Of a stretch of 44,986 nucleotides of DNA, positions 16,372-24,772 are shown one piece after another (positions within the stretch are counted from its first letter, which is position 1; each line of letters begins with the position of its first letter). Source of the DNA: Thermoplasmata archaeon (GTDB taxonomy: Archaea; Thermoplasmatota; Penumbrarchaeia; JAEHCK01); the NCBI GenBank assembly GCA_020696345.1, contig JAEHCK010000024.1, positions 1 to 44,986 of the forward strand, given 5' to 3'. The notes beneath the pieces were generated by a model. That model saw only the letters and a list, made by a program, of their open reading frames with translations. It ran no database searches and was not told where the DNA came from. A program made the translations under genes and the position numbers.

Positions 16372-17022
16372 TTACTCATATCCATTTTTCGTAACACATT
16401 CTAAAAGAATATCCTTAAATCGATCCAGGGTAATTTCATACGGTTCCAGAGCGATACCCATCCAGTCAGAAAATTCAAGTACTTTCTCGGGTGAATTTAT
16501 TGAAAATTCCTCGAAAGCGCCTAAAGCATCTAACATGAGCGCTTTATCGTTTTTTGGAAATGTCTCGTTCGCCAGCCCGGCATCCCAATCCTTGAAGACG
16601 ATTTTCTGATATTCCACCCAGCCTAGCGGCAGCCAATATATCTTCTTTCCACTTGCGGCTTTATCTCTTTCTTGCTCATCGGCTAGCATATCTATACATG
16701 TAGTAGCATTCACTCTACGGATGTCACCACCTATATCTTCAATTATGGTATCTATGTCCAATGGGTTTATGGGGTCAAGATAACATTTTGAACCGTAGAT
16801 CGCTATGATCTTTTTGGAATACTTCTTCGCAGTTTCTAATTGTTTTCTCAGTTGGCGTTCAAATTCGTCTAAGTGTTCATGTAAGCCTGGTGTTGTATAC
16901 AGGATCTTATCGGCATCTAAGAAGCCAGTATCACGGAGGTGATTTAACTCTCGACGTAGAGTACCGCAAGCTACAATCGTATAACCTTTAAATGAAACCT
17001 TATTCGTCATGGAATATCGCAT
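16372..17022 (-). CDS. DUF1638 protein
   Basis: A 216-residue protein fitting DUF1638, a family found in methanogens and acetogens and often near corrinoid methyltransferase or one-carbon genes. Recognisable segments are VACGTLRRELNHL, AIYGSKCYLD, the Cys of ATTCIDMLAD and YWLPLGWVEYQ. Three Cys and several conserved acidic residues suggest metal or cofactor binding, but no activity is established. Start is uncertain between the ATG at 17022 and 17010; GGATG lies before the latter. It is followed by the aminotransferase 22 bases on. Confidence 0.78.
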   Translation of the reverse strand: MRYSMTNKVSFKGYTIVACGTLRRELNHLRDTGFLDADKILYTTPGLHEHLDEFERQLRKQLETAKKYSKKIIAIYGSKCYLDPINPLDIDTIIEDIGGDIRRVNATTCIDMLADEQERDKAASGKKIYWLPLGWVEYQKIVFKDWDAGLANETFPKNDKALMLDALGAFEEFSINSPEKVLEFSDWMGIALEPYEITLDRFKDILLECVTKNGYE

Positions 17023-17106
17023 CCTATTTTAATCACTTTGTCATATTTTTCACCTCAATTTCAACAATATTTCTTTGAACTTTCCGAGGTTATAATATAG
17101 TATTCT

Positions 17107-17283
17107 TTACCTACATGTTGGGCAACTACTATCTGAGCCGGTGGTATCGCATACCATTCGATTCTTTTCGTATAGGTTTGCCCAACAGTCCTGACAGACC
17201 AATATGCGACCCAACTGCCTATGGTTCGCAGATAGCAGTGTCAAATCTTCTTCATGTTTCTTACAAAGCATACATTCATCCAT
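17107..17283 (-). CDS. Small Cys-rich zinc-finger protein
   Basis: A 58-residue protein with CMLC, CQDC and a final CDTTGSDSSCPTC, seven Cys overall arranged as a likely zinc ribbon. The ATG at 17283 is preceded by GTGAT; a GTG at 17292 could add three residues. It follows a thioredoxin remnant by ten bases and ends the NifX/Mrp operon direction. No named family is recognised. Confidence 0.62.
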   Translation of the reverse strand: MDECMLCKKHEEDLTLLSANHRQLGRILVCQDCWANLYEKNRMVCDTTGSDSSCPTCR

Positions 17284-17293
17284 ATTTATCACT

Positions 17294-17413
17294 TCATAAA
17301 TGTTTTGTAATTTCTGGCTCTAACTCTTCTTTAGCCATCGCACCTACACTTTGGTCCACAAGTTTACCGCTTTTGAATATCAATAATGTAGGGATGCTCA
17401 TAATATTATATTT
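17294..17413 (-). pseudogene. Thioredoxin C-terminal fragment
   Basis: The reading KYNIMSIPTLLIFKSG then LVDQSVGAMAKEELEPEI is the C-terminal third of a thioredoxin, including the cis-Pro loop (SIPT). The N-terminal part with CGPC is missing: an in-frame stop appears just upstream, where the NifX-zinc ribbon gene ends (17406). A 35-residue frame starting at the internal Met (17401) remains open. It seems to be a deletion scar that fused the end of the NifX gene to a thioredoxin tail. Confidence 0.72.
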
Positions 17414-17825
17414 TAACTGATTTTTTTAATCCACAATTCTCACATAAAATTTCCATCTTAGCATAATCCCGAATAAGATCTTTACTACTACATGATGGAC
17501 ATTGTTTGATTTCATTTAACTTGAATTCTTCTATTGTAGTTCTTATATTACCCTTTAAACCTGTTATAGTCTTAATTTTGGCATCGGATAATATTTTATA
17601 TGCACCTTGAGTCATGTCTCCAGTAATCACTGCTTCAACATTGTTACCTAACACAATATCCAAGGCACTCGAACCGCTTTCATCTTTTCTCATTGTACCA
17701 TTATTAAAAACTGAATTGAAGTTCATTGTTTCGGTGTCTACAATTAAAAAATAATTGCATTTTTCAAATCTACGATCTATATAAGCATCTAATTTTTCTC
17801 CTGTAGCAGATACTGCTATTTTCAT
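17406..17825 (-). CDS. NifX/MTH1175-family protein with C-terminal zinc ribbon
   Basis: A 139-residue protein. Residues 1-105 are the dinitrogenase Fe-Mo cofactor-binding (NifX/NifB-C, MTH1175) fold: MKIAVSATGEKLDAYIDRRF, VEAVITGDMTQGAYKIL and IKTITGLKGNIRTTIEEF. Residues 108-135 add a four-Cys zinc ribbon (CPSCSSKDL and CENCGL). Such proteins bind metal clusters; related ORP binds a Mo-Cu cluster. GGAGG precedes the ATG. The stop lies in a thioredoxin fragment, so the original C-terminus may have been altered by a deletion. Confidence 0.86.
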   Translation of the reverse strand: MKIAVSATGEKLDAYIDRRFEKCNYFLIVDTETMNFNSVFNNGTMRKDESGSSALDIVLGNNVEAVITGDMTQGAYKILSDAKIKTITGLKGNIRTTIEEFKLNEIKQCPSCSSKDLIRDYAKMEILCENCGLKKSVKI

Positions 17826-17872
17826 TTTAATTTCCTCCTTTTAATAACCAATTTTCATTTTGGGTAATATAA

Positions 17873-18088
17873 TCACATCGCACGGGTCATCATGGCGCCA
17901 CATTTTGGGCATTTCCGGTTGTAGCATGGCACACTAATTTGATGTGGTGCTCTATACCCACAATTAGGGCACATGCATTCCCCGTTCGGACCTATTCCAA
18001 AGCCACCACCACCGCCACGACCACCGCCACCTCGGCCCATACCGCCTCCTTGGCCGCGACCCTGACCTCTACCTTGACCGCCTTGCAT
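17873..18088 (-). CDS. Gly/Arg-rich protein with zinc-ribbon tail
   Basis: A 71-residue protein with an N-terminal low-complexity Gly/Arg/Gln region (repeated GQGRGQGRG and GRGGGG) and a C-terminal ribbon CMCPNCGYRAPHQISVPC then CPKCGAMMTRAM. The ATG at 18088 is preferred to 18097 because GGAGGTGA lies just upstream. It overlaps the 3' end of the NifU-like gene by 20 bases. The ribbon type is common beside NifX/Mrp genes in anaerobes. It may bind Fe, Zn or a cluster intermediate; unproven. Confidence 0.78.
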   Translation of the reverse strand: MQGGQGRGQGRGQGGGMGRGGGGRGGGGGFGIGPNGECMCPNCGYRAPHQISVPCYNRKCPKCGAMMTRAM

Positions 18089-18539
18089 AATTTTCACCTC
18101 CGTTTTTATCTAAATAATCTTTAATTCCTTTTTGTACAGTATCAACCGCTAGCTTTGCACAGTGCTTGTTTTCATCCGGTAGACCATCAAGAGCATCTAT
18201 CAGGTTAATATTTGTAATTTTTTTCACATCATTAATGGCTTTTCCTTTTACCATTCTGGTCACCATACTACCACACGCAATGGAGGAACCACAGCCATCG
18301 GTCATGAACAGTATATCTGTTATCTTGTTCTCCTTAACTTTTAAAAATATCTCCATGGTGTCCCCACATGAGCCAGTGATAACTGCAACACTATCCGGGT
18401 CCTTCATTCTACCAATATTATGCGGATGTTTAAATTCTTCAATAACCTTCTTGGAAAATATGGCCTCAGCTTCTTTATCCATATCATCCTGGATGCTTGC
18501 TACAATTTTGTCGAAGTCTGATTTGTTATCTCCGTTCAT
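18069..18539 (-). CDS. nifU: NifU/IscU-type iron-sulfur scaffold
   Basis: A 156-residue NifU N-terminal/IscU-like scaffold for building Fe-S clusters. The three cluster Cys and conserved Asp are in GSCGDTMEIFLKV, TDGCGSSIACGSM and KHCAKLAVDTV. The N-terminal extension (about 35 residues) is longer than usual IscU. The ATG at 18539 overlaps the previous stop by one base and follows GGAGGGTG, so a longer in-frame start at 18575 is rejected. No cysteine desulfurase is adjacent. Placement in an ORP-like operon is unusual and suggests cluster building for these NifX proteins. Confidence 0.9.
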   Translation of the reverse strand: MNGDNKSDFDKIVASIQDDMDKEAEAIFSKKVIEEFKHPHNIGRMKDPDSVAVITGSCGDTMEIFLKVKENKITDILFMTDGCGSSIACGSMVTRMVKGKAINDVKKITNINLIDALDGLPDENKHCAKLAVDTVQKGIKDYLDKNGGENYARRSR

Positions 18540-19408
18540 TAAACACCCTCCAAAATCTCCACAATGTTCACCCACATATCTTTTATATTATTCGAAAGTA
18601 GACAATCAGAAGAGTGTTCTATAAGCGTTTTCCCCTCTATCATTGCCGATGTAGCAACATTATCATATGGTAATTTACCAACAACCGGAATTTTATTGAT
18701 TTTACAGTAATCCTCGATCTTCTTAGTATTTTGTTGATTAATGTCCTCCTTGTTGATGCATATTGCAGTATGGATATCGAAATGTTCTGCTACGCCCAAA
18801 ATACGCTCCATGTCATGGATACCTGATATTGTAGGTTCGGTCACGACAAGAACGAGATCAACACCGGTGATAGCCGAAATAACTGGGCACCCTATCCCTG
18901 GCGGACCATCGATAATTATAAGATCTTTTTTGTGTTCATGCGCCATTAATCGTGCATGATTGCGCACAAGACTGACCAGCTTCCCGGAGGCTTCTTCCGC
19001 GGTGTTCAAGACCGCGTGTGCCATGGGGCCGAACCTGGTTATGGATTTATAGGCTACTCCGGATTTACGGTCTATGAGCCGTATAGCTTCAACGGGGCAT
19101 ACAAACTCACACACGCCACAACCCTCACAGCGTTCATTTATAATATTATATTCTTCATCGATGGCGCCAAACCTGCAGTGTTCAAAACACTCACCGCACT
19201 CAACACATTTTTCATCGTCCTTTGCGGCTAGATTCATACCGCTGAATTCTATGGTCTCCTTGATCTCGGGAGCTAGAATAAGGTGAAGGTCGGCGGCATC
19301 CACATCACAATCCGCAAATACCGCATTTTTAGCCAGCGTGGCGAATGCTGCGGCTATGGTTGTCTTGCCTGTACCGCCCTTACCGCTGATGATGGTCATC
19401 TGTTTCAT
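18539..19408 (-). CDS. MinD-type ATPase with inserted two-cluster ferredoxin domain (first)
   Basis: A 289-residue SIMIBI ATPase. P-loop SGKGGTGKTT is at about 8-17. Between the switch regions two [4Fe-4S] motifs are inserted: CVECGECFEHCRFGAI and CEGCGVCEFVCPVEAI (about 68-110). The Walker-type segment IIIDGPPGIGCPVISAI follows. This architecture is that of the paired MinD-ferredoxin ATPases of the orange-protein operon. It probably couples ATP hydrolysis to electron or cluster transfer onto client proteins. It sits between the DUF364 and nifU genes with tight spacing. Confidence 0.9.
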   Translation of the reverse strand: MKQMTIISGKGGTGKTTIAAAFATLAKNAVFADCDVDAADLHLILAPEIKETIEFSGMNLAAKDDEKCVECGECFEHCRFGAIDEEYNIINERCEGCGVCEFVCPVEAIRLIDRKSGVAYKSITRFGPMAHAVLNTAEEASGKLVSLVRNHARLMAHEHKKDLIIIDGPPGIGCPVISAITGVDLVLVVTEPTISGIHDMERILGVAEHFDIHTAICINKEDINQQNTKKIEDYCKINKIPVVGKLPYDNVATSAMIEGKTLIEHSSDCLLSNNIKDMWVNIVEILEGV

Positions 19409-19409
19409 G

Positions 19410-20096
19410 TTACCGTTTCTCCATTATTATGTTATCCACCATTCTACTAAAATCCCTGGTTCCTCCGCCTTGGCCGACAACATCCAATACACTTCGGTTT
19501 TCACAATGTATGCCTGCAAGTAGATCGGCGCCAAACTCAAAAAGCACCGCAGAAAGAGGTGTGCTTGGTCCGATCACCATCGTATAACCACCACTGATCT
19601 CAAGTAGATGTTCAAGACTTTTATTGACAAATGCACTTCCCGTGATCACAACTAGGTCGCATTTGGGTAGGAGCTCGTCGGCCTTGGAGGCAGGAAGACA
19701 CCCGGGTATGGGGTTTTTCTCAAATACATAGACATTTCCTGTAATTTTATTAACAAAAGGGAACCGGCCAACAACTCCAATGGTCTTAAAGTCTTCAGCC
19801 ATTTTTATTATTCTTTCGAATATATTTCCCTTATCGATCTTACCACCGGGAGTGAGCTGGGCATTAATTGCTGCACAACCAATCGAGGCTTCGATGGTTT
19901 TTTCAGAACATATTAGATCGGCAGCTTTTGTCCCGATCAAATTTCCAACTTTAAGCGGGGTCTCACATTGGTCATAGATCGTACGTCCTACCCCAACCCT
20001 ATTATCAACAATAACGCCAGTATATTTGATACCTATCCTGATATCATCTATAGGCTTGGTATCCACTTCGCTTAAGATATCTTCGGTTAACCCCAT
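19410..20096 (-). CDS. DUF364 (putative heavy-metal chelation) protein
   Basis: A 228-residue protein with an N-terminal DUF4213-like half (DDIRIGIKYTGVIVDN) and a C-terminal DUF364 Rossmann-like half: TIGVVGRFPFV, VYVFEKNPIPGCLPASKADELLPKCDLVVITGSAFVN, YTMVIGPSTPLSAVLFEFG. The family is linked to heavy-metal or molybdenum chelation. It overlaps the second MinD gene by ten bases and carries its GGAG inside that gene. Presence between two MinD-ferredoxin ATPases suggests a metal delivery role (inference). Confidence 0.85.
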   Translation of the reverse strand: MGLTEDILSEVDTKPIDDIRIGIKYTGVIVDNRVGVGRTIYDQCETPLKVGNLIGTKAADLICSEKTIEASIGCAAINAQLTPGGKIDKGNIFERIIKMAEDFKTIGVVGRFPFVNKITGNVYVFEKNPIPGCLPASKADELLPKCDLVVITGSAFVNKSLEHLLEISGGYTMVIGPSTPLSAVLFEFGADLLAGIHCENRSVLDVVGQGGGTRDFSRMVDNIIMEKR

Positions 20097-20923
20097 GCGC
20101 TCTCCTCAATATCTTTATGAAGTTCTCTGAATCTATCCTTCCATTCGGGCATTTGTTCGATAAAAGGAATGCCTTTTGAATAAAGTCGAGCGATCTTCTC
20201 ATCATGTGGAATTTTCATCAATACTTTGATCTTCTCTTCCTCGCAATATTCTTCAACCCGAGAATCACCTATCCCATCACGATTAATTACTACTCCAAAA
20301 GGTATCTTTAGGGTACGCAGCATATCAACTGCCAGTTTCAGGTCGTGAAGACCGAACGGCGTGGGCTCGGTGACGAGTATTGTGAAGTCAGCTTCATTGA
20401 CGCTCTCGATGACCGGGCAGGCAGTACCGGGTGGTGAATCCATGACCACGGTCTTTTCATTTTTAATTTTAGTTTTTAGGGCCCTTATTACCGGTGTAGC
20501 CATGGCCTCACCGATGTTAAGCAGACCATGGTAGAACTCCAGGCTACCGCTATTGCTACCTTCGATCACACCGATCACACGGTTCTCCTCGGTGATCGCA
20601 TTCTTTGGGCATACCAAAGTGCACCCACCGCAACCATGACACAGCTCGGAAAAGAAAAGAACGTCATTTTTAACCACAGCTAGTGCATGATATTGGCAGA
20701 ATTTGGAGCACTCACCGCAGAAATCACACTTTTGTTTGTCGATCTTCGGGATAGAGATGCAAACGTCCTCGATCTTCTTCAGCTTCAGATCTAAAAATAG
20801 GTGCGAGTCCGGTTCCTCAACATCACAATCCAGTAACTGGACGTTATCTAAACTTAGGGCAAGGTTAGTTGCAATGGTAGTTTTTCCCGTACCGCCCTTA
20901 CCGCTAGCAATTGCTATTTTCAT
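20087..20923 (-). CDS. MinD-type ATPase with inserted two-cluster ferredoxin domain (second)
   Basis: A 278-residue paralogue of the ATPase at 18539-19408. P-loop is ASGKGGTGKTT (about 6-16); ferredoxin insert has CDFCGECSKFCQYHAL and CHGCGGCTLVCPKNAI; the switch segment is VVMDSPPGTACPVIESV. Two such paralogues side by side are the hallmark of the ORP operon in Desulfovibrio-type bacteria. They probably form a heterodimer. GAGG precedes the ATG. Confidence 0.9.
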   Translation of the reverse strand: MKIAIASGKGGTGKTTIATNLALSLDNVQLLDCDVEEPDSHLFLDLKLKKIEDVCISIPKIDKQKCDFCGECSKFCQYHALAVVKNDVLFFSELCHGCGGCTLVCPKNAITEENRVIGVIEGSNSGSLEFYHGLLNIGEAMATPVIRALKTKIKNEKTVVMDSPPGTACPVIESVNEADFTILVTEPTPFGLHDLKLAVDMLRTLKIPFGVVINRDGIGDSRVEEYCEEEKIKVLMKIPHDEKIARLYSKGIPFIEQMPEWKDRFRELHKDIEESAWG

Positions 20924-20967
20924 TTTGTTGCCTCAATTAATGATGTTCCCCAATTACTTTAATAATG

Positions 20968-21342
20968 TCAATGCCTCTCTCCTCTAAATGCGTGTTGCCT
21001 GCATGCGTTTTCATCCGTAGCTGGCTGGAGCTTGCCGATCTTCCACATTTGAACTGCATCTTTTACAGTACCCGTGGCGCCAACATACACCATGATGCCC
21101 AGTTCTTCGAACATACCGACTGCCCGTCGGCCCAGTCCACCACAAAGCATCACCTCTGCACCGGTCCGGGCAATGATGTCCGGCGGATAGCCCTGACCGC
21201 CGGTATGTTCACTTGTATTATCAATAACGGTCACTTCGTTCGTCTTGGTATCAACCAACGTATATGTTGGCACTCGTCCAAAATGCTCGCCCACATATTC
21301 TTTAATACCTCTATTTCCCATTGTTGGTATACAAACCTTCAT
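20968..21342 (-). CDS. NifX/MTH1175-family protein
   Basis: A 124-residue protein of the dinitrogenase Fe-Mo cofactor-binding fold: MKVCIPTMGNRGIKEYVGEHFGR at the N-terminus, TGGQGYPPDIIARTGAEVMLCGGLGRRAV, and MVYVGATGTVKDAVQMW. It has Cys in VCIP and MLCGG and a final ENACRQHAFRGERH, with His/Cys that may bind metal. The ATG at 21342 has GAGGTTGAT upstream; a longer frame to 21486 is out of keeping with the family. It is a probable cluster carrier (ORP-like). Confidence 0.88.
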   Translation of the reverse strand: MKVCIPTMGNRGIKEYVGEHFGRVPTYTLVDTKTNEVTVIDNTSEHTGGQGYPPDIIARTGAEVMLCGGLGRRAVGMFEELGIMVYVGATGTVKDAVQMWKIGKLQPATDENACRQHAFRGERH

Positions 21343-21373
21343 AATTATCAACCTCAATAGTTTAAATTTAAGT

Positions 21374-21823
21374 TTAATCCAATTTTCTAATTCCTCCGCC
21401 TTGACCTTGACCACCGCCTTGACCACGACCGCCACCGCCGCCGCCTCTACCCATGCCACCACCCATACCGGAATGGGTTGCAACATTAGGCGCTGCGGTC
21501 TCTTTTAACTCTCCGGCTTTGAACTTTTCAATTGCATCTTTCACGGTGCCGCTAACGCCGGTAATGATCTTTATCCCGGCTGCGGATAGGGTTTGGAACG
21601 CGTTAGGTCCCATATTACCGGTTAATACTACCTCGGCTTTCATATCCGCCACATTTTGCGCTGCTTGGATACCGGCGCCGCCCATGGCGTTTGCGCTTTC
21701 ATTCTGTACCGCTTCGAACTTCATGGACTCGACGTCGACAAAGATAAAATATTGACATCTCCCGAAGCGTGGGTCCAGTTCTGCATCCAAGTTGTCATCA
21801 ACTGCTGAAACTGCGATCATCAT
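21374..21823 (-). CDS. NifX/MTH1175-family protein with Gly-rich tail
   Basis: A 149-residue protein. Residues 1-110 are the NifX-type fold (AVSAVDDNLDAELDPRFGR, VVLTGNMGPNAFQTL, IITGVSGTVKDAIEKF). The last 35 residues are Gly/Arg/Gln-rich (GGGMGRGGGGGGRGQGG) like the N-terminus of the zinc-ribbon protein at 17873-18088 in the same operon. It starts Met-Met behind GAGGTGA and lies four bases after the Mrp gene. The shared tail suggests the two proteins meet (inference). Confidence 0.88.
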   Translation of the reverse strand: MMIAVSAVDDNLDAELDPRFGRCQYFIFVDVESMKFEAVQNESANAMGGAGIQAAQNVADMKAEVVLTGNMGPNAFQTLSAAGIKIITGVSGTVKDAIEKFKAGELKETAAPNVATHSGMGGGMGRGGGGGGRGQGGGQGQGGGIRKLD

Positions 21824-21827
21824 TAAT

Positions 21828-22670
21828 TCACCTCACTTTATTATTAACAAAATCTTCGATCTTTTTGATCACTTCATTGAACTCCTTTGCAGATTTTGAT
21901 TTTGAATATGTCAAAATAAAAGGTTTGCCGTCATCACCGGTCTCCACGATCTTAGGATCAATTGGTATTTTGCCCAAGAACGGTATATCAAGGTCCATAG
22001 CAGCTTTGAAACCACCACCCGTTTTAAACAGATCAATTGTTTTTTTACAGTGTGGACATATTAAACCGCTCATATTCTCCAATATGCCAATGATCGGCAT
22101 CTTGAGCGTCTTTGCAAAATTCACTGCTTTTCTTGAATCCAGCAATGCAACATCTTGTGGGGTAGTAACTACTATTGCACCACTACTGTCCGGTATCAAT
22201 TGGGCGATGCTAAGTGGCTCATCACCCGTGCCCGGTGGCAAGTCAATAATTAGATAATCCAGCTCACCCCAGGCTACATCACCAAGAAATTGCTGGATCA
22301 CCTGCATTTTTAATGGTCCGCGCCAGATTACAGGCGTATCTTTGTCCTTGAGAAGGAACGCCATGGAGACGACCTTGAGATGTGGTGGTACGATCACCGG
22401 TGCAATAGCACCGTCCATGGAACCTAAACGCTCATCTTCGATCCCCAACATCATAGCGATGTCCGGGCCATTTATATCAACATCAAGTAATCCCACCTCG
22501 GCACCGTGCATTGATAAAGCAAACGCTAAGTTGGTGGCTACGGTACTTTTACCCACACCACCTTTGCCGCTCATAACTACGATCTTATGCTTGATATTTT
22601 GAATATTCATTTTAACCTTTACATCCGGATCGAGTTTTTTACCCGATTTGTCCTTTTGTTTCTTTGTCAT
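21828..22670 (-). CDS. mrp: Mrp/NBP35-type Fe-S carrier ATPase
   Basis: A 280-residue ApbC/Nbp35-family ATPase. P-loop [10 protein letters not shown] (about 34-43), switch regions [14 protein letters not shown] and [15 protein letters not shown], and the bridging-cluster motif CPHC in [15 protein letters not shown]. The family binds and transfers [4Fe-4S] clusters as a dimer. It is the first gene of the minus-strand operon running to about 17.1 kb, with AGGAG before the ATG. In the ORP context it corresponds to the Mrp partner that interacts with ORP. Confidence 0.94.
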   Translation of the reverse strand: MTKKQKDKSGKKLDPDVKVKMNIQNIKHKIVVMSGKGGVGKSTVATNLAFALSMHGAEVGLLDVDINGPDIAMMLGIEDERLGSMDGAIAPVIVPPHLKVVSMAFLLKDKDTPVIWRGPLKMQVIQQFLGDVAWGELDYLIIDLPPGTGDEPLSIAQLIPDSSGAIVVTTPQDVALLDSRKAVNFAKTLKMPIIGILENMSGLICPHCKKTIDLFKTGGGFKAAMDLDIPFLGKIPIDPKIVETGDDGKPFILTYSKSKSAKEFNEVIKKIEDFVNNKVR

Positions 22671-22721
22671 ATATTATCTCCTGACAAGGAAGATAAAACC
22701 CCAGAACTCGTTATACTTTGT

Positions 22722-22737
22722 CCCGCACATGTGCGGG
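22722..22737. repeat. 16-bp perfect palindrome, copy 1
   Basis: CCCGCACATGTGCGGG is perfectly self-complementary and identical to a copy at 27615-27630. GC-rich palindromes in an AT-rich background recall REP-like elements. No T-run follows, so a classical terminator is not obvious. Confidence 0.75.
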
Positions 22738-22986
22738 ACTAGGAAATGTGATAAATAAATTGGTTCTTCACCCAATTTTCTTAGGATAAAAGGAAAATGA
22801 TAAACGTAGAATAGTAAGTTGTGGGTTGTGTGTTGTTAGATAGATTGTTCTAAAATTCAAAATGCTAAACAAAAATTAATATTTAAATTCCAAACTTCAG
22901 TAGAAAGAACTGGTTTGGGATATTCGTATTTCGGGTTTGGGGTTAGAATTCTGTTTGGTTTAATGATTGATTATTGGAATTCTAAG

Positions 22987-23066
22987 CTTCATTAATTTTC
23001 TGGCGAAAATTAACTCGAGCTAATAATTCTATAATTTACAAATAATAAAAAAAAGAATTATTACCT
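22987..23066. repeat. Two-copy hairpin repeat, copy 1
   Basis: About 80 bases closely matching 39386-39464. It has a small hairpin AATTTT-ctggcg-AAAATT and, after the shared block CTCGAGCTAA, arms TAATAATTCT (23021-23030) and AGAATTATTA (23054-23063). In the other copy the same arms read with G and C at the fourth pair, so base pairing is kept although the bases changed. Confidence 0.75.
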
Positions 23067-23070
23067 CTAT

Positions 23071-23112
23071 AGCAAAAAAAAAATATTTGAAAAATCAATA
23101 TTTTTTTTTGCT
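23071..23112 (-). terminator. A/T-rich hairpin after the HTH-10 gene
   Basis: AGC plus ten A and TATTTGA (23071-23090) pairs with TCAATA, a nine-T run and GCT (23095-23112). It lies about 50 bases beyond the 3' end of the regulator gene on the minus strand and could end its transcript. Confidence 0.5.
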
Positions 23113-23159
23113 TGTTTAGGATTTAGTTATTCAAATTTCGGATTTTGTAATATTAGTAT

Positions 23160-23789
23160 TTATTTTTTCGAATAATAGTCTCTAATTATCTTCTTTTCAC
23201 CACGATGGAGTATCTCATTTAAGGTTGAGAAAGAAATTTTAAAAATCTTTGATAATTCTCTTAGAGAGATCTTTTTTGGATATTCATAATAACCATTTTC
23301 AAAAGCAATTTTAATGATCTCATCTTGTCTGGAAGTAAGTAGCTTTTTTTTGGTAAGAAAAGTTTTACTTATCAACTCAACAGAACACCCTTTCGTTTCC
23401 AAATTGTTGATCAATTTGGTTAAAGAATCTTCATCACCTGTGATTATATGCCATTCTATCTTAGCATCTTTTAGATTTATTGCATAGGTTAAAAAACACT
23501 TCGACTCGGTTAATGCTTGGCATGTGATACAATTGTTGGTTACGATCGCGCCTAGATATCCACCCTTTTTATATGGAGAGATATCTAATTTACAGATCTG
23601 TTGATAGGCGTTTATTTTCTTCAAAAGGTCACTAATATTTTCAGATCTGGTCTCTATCTCAAAAAGTAAATGTCCACCCAGATCCTTATCGGGTATGCAC
23701 TCGAGTAATTTAATTTTCGCAGTCGTTTCTTTACTAAGGTCACCGATCCAGGTTTTGGGCATGCCAATTCTCAATACAACTTCCATCAT
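23160..23789 (-). CDS. HTH-10 (Bat-type) transcriptional regulator
   Basis: A 209-residue archaeal regulator. The C-terminal 60 residues fit the HTH-10 domain: LTSRQDEIIKIAFENGYYEYPKKISLRELSKIFKISFSTLNEILHRGEKKII. The N-terminal 140 residues form a sensor-like region with Cys in NNCITCQALTESKCF and in TKGCSVELIS, which may bind a metal or respond to redox state (inference). It is the last gene of the operon with two radical SAM proteins, a ZIP transporter and a metal exporter, so metal-responsive control of that group is plausible. Confidence 0.85.
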   Translation of the reverse strand: MMEVVLRIGMPKTWIGDLSKETTAKIKLLECIPDKDLGGHLLFEIETRSENISDLLKKINAYQQICKLDISPYKKGGYLGAIVTNNCITCQALTESKCFLTYAINLKDAKIEWHIITGDEDSLTKLINNLETKGCSVELISKTFLTKKKLLTSRQDEIIKIAFENGYYEYPKKISLRELSKIFKISFSTLNEILHRGEKKIIRDYYSKK

Positions 23790-23800
23790 AGGTATTCTTC

Positions 23801-24772
23801 CTATTTTGAAACTGGTAACTTTCTTATATAGAATTTTTTATCTCTATAGGTCGTCTCTACCAATTTATCCTCAGCTATTAACTTTTCAATTATATCCCAG
23901 TCGCCTTTCGCCTTTGTTAAAAATTCGTTTACGCCTTCTTCTCTCATTGGGTGCACTGAAGTAATACTTAGCAGATCCTCTTCAATATTACCTGTAAATG
24001 CAAAAGCATTTCCCTCATAACCGGTCAGGAATTCCACATCGATAGCGTTCTCCTTGAAAAGCTGATATGCCATGTTTAGCGTTTGTTCGGTTGCGGATTT
24101 GACCCAAGCTTCCGCAGGCGGGCGCATGGGTATGGAAATATAACTTTTCTTTGGTTTTAACCCTTCGATGAAATTTGCTATTTTTTCCATTTCTTCAATA
24201 TTATCATTTATATCTCGAATTAACATAGTTTCGGTTACCAGTATACCATTAAAGGATTGGGCAAATTCCGATATGCCACCTAATATTTCATTTAAATTCA
24301 AAGATTTATGAGGTCTATTAGTTCTCCGCCAAGAATTTTGGGTTACACCATCAACTTTTAAAGAAACCCAATCGGCTTTGCATAACGCTTCTTGAACATC
24401 CTCGAGCCAGATTAATGAAGAATTTGAAATAACGGCGATTTTGATCCCTAATGACCTAAGCATCTCGATCTCATTACCAAGATCTATATCCAGCGTTGGT
24501 TCACCATCGGGGACAAAAGTAAGATGATCGATTGGCTCTCCTTTCGCTTTTGCATTTTGAATCTTTTTCTCCACATACTTTACTATCTCTTCCGGTTCGT
24601 AAAATTGCGCACGTTCGACCTGCATATTTTTGGTTCGACCAAGCTGACAATAAATACATGAATAAGTGCAGATCTTTGGCGGGATATTGTTAATACCTAA
24701 GCTATGCCCCAGTCGTCTGGATGGTACAGGGCCAAACGCAATCAGCTTTTTTGTTTCGTTCTCATTTATCAT
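23801..24772 (-). CDS. Radical SAM protein
   Basis: A 323-residue radical SAM enzyme. After GPVPSRRLGHSLGIN comes CTYSCIYCQ, the C-x3-C-x2-C cluster motif; FVPDGEPTLD is the GGE-type motif, and IAVISNSSL and SLKVDGVTQNSWRRTNRP follow. The C-terminal 80 residues (after EFLTGYEGNAF) form a winged-helix-like part. The family is common in methanogens without a fixed substrate. It overlaps the next radical SAM gene by four bases (ATGA), so the two are co-translated. Confidence 0.9.
   Translation of the reverse strand: MINENETKKLIAFGPVPSRRLGHSLGINNIPPKICTYSCIYCQLGRTKNMQVERAQFYEPEEIVKYVEKKIQNAKAKGEPIDHLTFVPDGEPTLDIDLGNEIEMLRSLGIKIAVISNSSLIWLEDVQEALCKADWVSLKVDGVTQNSWRRTNRPHKSLNLNEILGGISEFAQSFNGILVTETMLIRDINDNIEEMEKIANFIEGLKPKKSYISIPMRPPAEAWVKSATEQTLNMAYQLFKENAIDVEFLTGYEGNAFAFTGNIEEDLLSITSVHPMREEGVNEFLTKAKGDWDIIEKLIAEDKLVETTYRDKKFYIRKLPVSK

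Larger units (their letters stand above)
22671..23159. other. Repeat-rich intergenic region
   Basis: No gene is seen. It contains the palindrome at 22722, the two-copy hairpin repeat at 22987 and the A/T hairpin at 23071, described separately. The region between 22800 and 22980 is AT-rich with runs like GGGTTTGGGG and holds nothing more I can identify. Confidence 0.5.

Noticed and set aside
21342..21486. N-terminal extension of the NifX protein at 20968
   Set aside because: Extension overlaps the neighbouring NifX tail in another frame; ATG at 21342 has a good ribosome site and matches the family start.
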